From the NCBI GenBank assembly GCA_027563145.1, contig CP071306.1, forward strand, positions 868,001-932,000: DNA of 64,000 nt, in the 5' to 3' direction. The position numbers and the translations under genes were made by a program. Below, piece by piece: positions 63,016 to 64,000 of the stretch. The stretch is from Halocatena halophila. Lineage in GTDB: Archaea > Halobacteriota > Halobacteria > Halobacteriales > Haloarculaceae. The notes below the pieces were generated by a model. The model saw only the letters and a list, made by a program, of their open reading frames with translations, did no database searches and was not told the origin of the DNA. Position 1 is the stretch's first letter. Each line of letters opens with the position of its first letter.

Positions 63016-63539
63016 GCTCGATCAGCCGACGAGGATTGCTCACCGGCCTGGCAGGCATTTCGTTGACGGGCGTGAGCGCGTGGGTGGCTCTCGATCAGTC
63101 CAGTTCGTCTGATGGCCCGTTTCCGGTGTCCGTTGAGACGTTCCGCGCACAGGGCTCAGAGGCAGGGACGATCGAACTGCCCGTTCCAAACACGGTGACG
63201 GTGCTCGATCTGTTTGCAACCTGGTGTTCGCCCTGTATCAAGCAGCTCCCAACGCTACAGTCGCTCGATGCAGCCTACGAGGACGTCGCGGTCGTTTCGG
63301 TGACGAACGAACGAACCGGGGAGACGCTGACCGTCGATGACATTCGGGCGTGGTGGGCCGACCACGGCGGCAACTGGACTGTTGGCCACGATCCGGACAG
63401 CACTCTGATGGCCGCATTGAACGCGGGAGGGCTGCCGTATCTCGCCGTGTTCGATGCCAGTGGCACTCCCGTCTTTCAAGACAGTGGCGTCGTGAGCGAA
63501 GCTCGGCTCCGATCGGCAATTTCTGAGGCCAAATCGTGA
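63012..63539 (+). CDS. TlpA/ResA-like thioredoxin-family protein
   Basis: A 175-residue exported thiol-disulfide protein. The N-terminus is S-I-S-R-R-G-L-L-T-G plus a hydrophobic run, a Tat-type signal or anchor. The active site is W-C72-S-P-C75. The cis-Pro region is G-G-L-P-Y-L-A-V. It would reduce Cys in Sco/CuA or in cytochrome c precursors, fed electrons by CcdA next door. Its stop overlaps the start of the CcdA gene (GTGA). Confidence 0.9.
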   Translation: MSSISRRGLLTGLAGISLTGVSAWVALDQSSSSDGPFPVSVETFRAQGSEAGTIELPVPNTVTVLDLFATWCSPCIKQLPTLQSLDAAYEDVAVVSVTNERTGETLTVDDIRAWWADHGGNWTVGHDPDSTLMAALNAGGLPYLAVFDASGTPVFQDSGVVSEARLRSAISEAKS

Positions 63540-64000
63540 GCGCAATCCCGTTGAGTGGCGCACTGGCGTTCGTCATCACTGGCGGGATCACGACGTTTTT
63601 CGCCCCGTGTGCGTTTCCGCTGCTCGGTGGCTACGTCGGACACCTCTTTCAGAACGACCGGCACGACCACGCGCTCATTCCCGCAATTATCGCGGCCGGT
63701 GGCACGCTTTTTGTGCTCATTGCTATCGGTGCCAGTGGAATGATCGTCGGTCACGAACTGCTCTCTGAACTCAAGTGGTTCGAACCGATCGTTGGGGTGG
63801 GACTGATCGTGGTCGGCGTGCTCCAGCTCACCGATCGAGGCCCAGAGCTCCGTATTGCACTGCCGCCACGAACCGAGTCACTCGCTGGATTTGCCATCTT
63901 CGGCGTCGGGTATGGCGCAGCCGCCGCGGGCTGTGTCCTTCCGATTCTCGTTGGCGTGATTGGACAGGCTCTGGCGTTCGATCGGCCGACTGGTTTGATT
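63536..64000 (+). CDS. ccdA: cytochrome c biogenesis protein CcdA (partial at window end)
   Basis: A GTG-started frame, open to the window end, 155 residues visible. The first helix has F-F-A-P-C-A-F-P-L-L-G-G-Y and a later one A-A-A-G-C-V-L-P-I-L, the two conserved membrane Cys regions that carry reducing power across the membrane. It is translationally coupled to the TlpA-like gene and completes a Sco-TlpA-CcdA set. The C-terminus lies outside the window. Confidence 0.9.
   Translation, partial: MSAIPLSGALAFVITGGITTFFAPCAFPLLGGYVGHLFQNDRHDHALIPAIIAAGGTLFVLIAIGASGMIVGHELLSELKWFEPIVGVGLIVVGVLQLTDRGPELRIALPPRTESLAGFAIFGVGYGAAAAGCVLPILVGVIGQALAFDRPTGLI

Noticed and set aside
1..64000. CRISPR arrays, complete insertion sequences, rRNA genes, replication origin
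   Set aside because: No regularly spaced repeats, no intact transposase or integrase, no rRNA sequence and no orc1/cdc6 gene with origin repeats were seen.

Overview
The window is chromosomal DNA from a halophilic archaeon (class Halobacteria). The signs are very acidic proteins, the archaeal S10/spc ribosomal gene order with L32e, L19e, S4e and the RNase P subunit Rnp1, leaderless genes with TATA boxes about 25 bp upstream, Tat-type secretion signals, a bacterio-opsin-activator-like regulator, and archaeal Mch and thiamine-binding proteins. I could not assign a genus.

Layout. 0-16.2 kb is housekeeping: a GNAT acetyltransferase, an AI-2E family permease, ilvD, a MurG-like glycosyltransferase, an aldehyde dehydrogenase, a heme-copper oxidase operon (coxB, a fused subunit I-III gene, a subunit IV-like gene), an SLC13 transporter, three membrane or zinc-finger unknowns, a type 1 isopentenyl-diphosphate isomerase, and an Lrp regulator divergent from carA. 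16.3-30.9 kb holds a DUF234 ATPase fragment and then, all on the minus strand, the S10/spc cluster read L3-L4-L23-L2-S19-L22-S3-L29-Rnp1-S17-L14-L24-S4e-L5-S14-S8-L6-L32e-L19e-L18-S5-L30-L15-SecY. A SPOUT RNA methyltransferase-like gene leads it, divergent from tRNA-Gly(GCC). 31-37 kb has a toxin-antitoxin pair with a frameshifted toxin, a DUF4349 lipoprotein, a thiamine-binding protein, mch and a long-chain acyl-CoA ligase.

37.1-44.9 kb is an accessory island, AT-rich in its middle. It contains two paralogous copies of a composite module. Unit A is a roughly 140-nt predicted structured RNA, a 30-residue zinc-binding micropeptide and an overlapping Cys-rich 174-residue protein. Unit B is a second predicted structured leader and a coiled-coil protein. 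Copy A1-B1 is partly decayed and joined to a cydB fragment; copy A2-B2 is intact. Between them lie a Tat-exported protein of unknown function and a small membrane protein. This is the best candidate for an undescribed system in the window.

45-52.5 kb returns to core genes: Bat-like regulator, GTPBP1-type GTPase, phosphoglycolate phosphatase, a membrane J-domain protein, zinc micropeptide, HxlR regulator, pyrF and small conserved proteins. 52.5-61.1 kb carries a molybdopterin oxidoreductase and the menaquinone genes menF-menD-menB-menA-menC-menE. 61.1-64 kb has a TANGO2/NRDE protein, a winged-helix regulator, and Sco, TlpA-like and CcdA genes for thiol and copper handling. These probably serve the cytochrome oxidase encoded at 6-10 kb, and the menaquinone pathway supplies the matching electron carrier. 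The last gene is cut by the window end.
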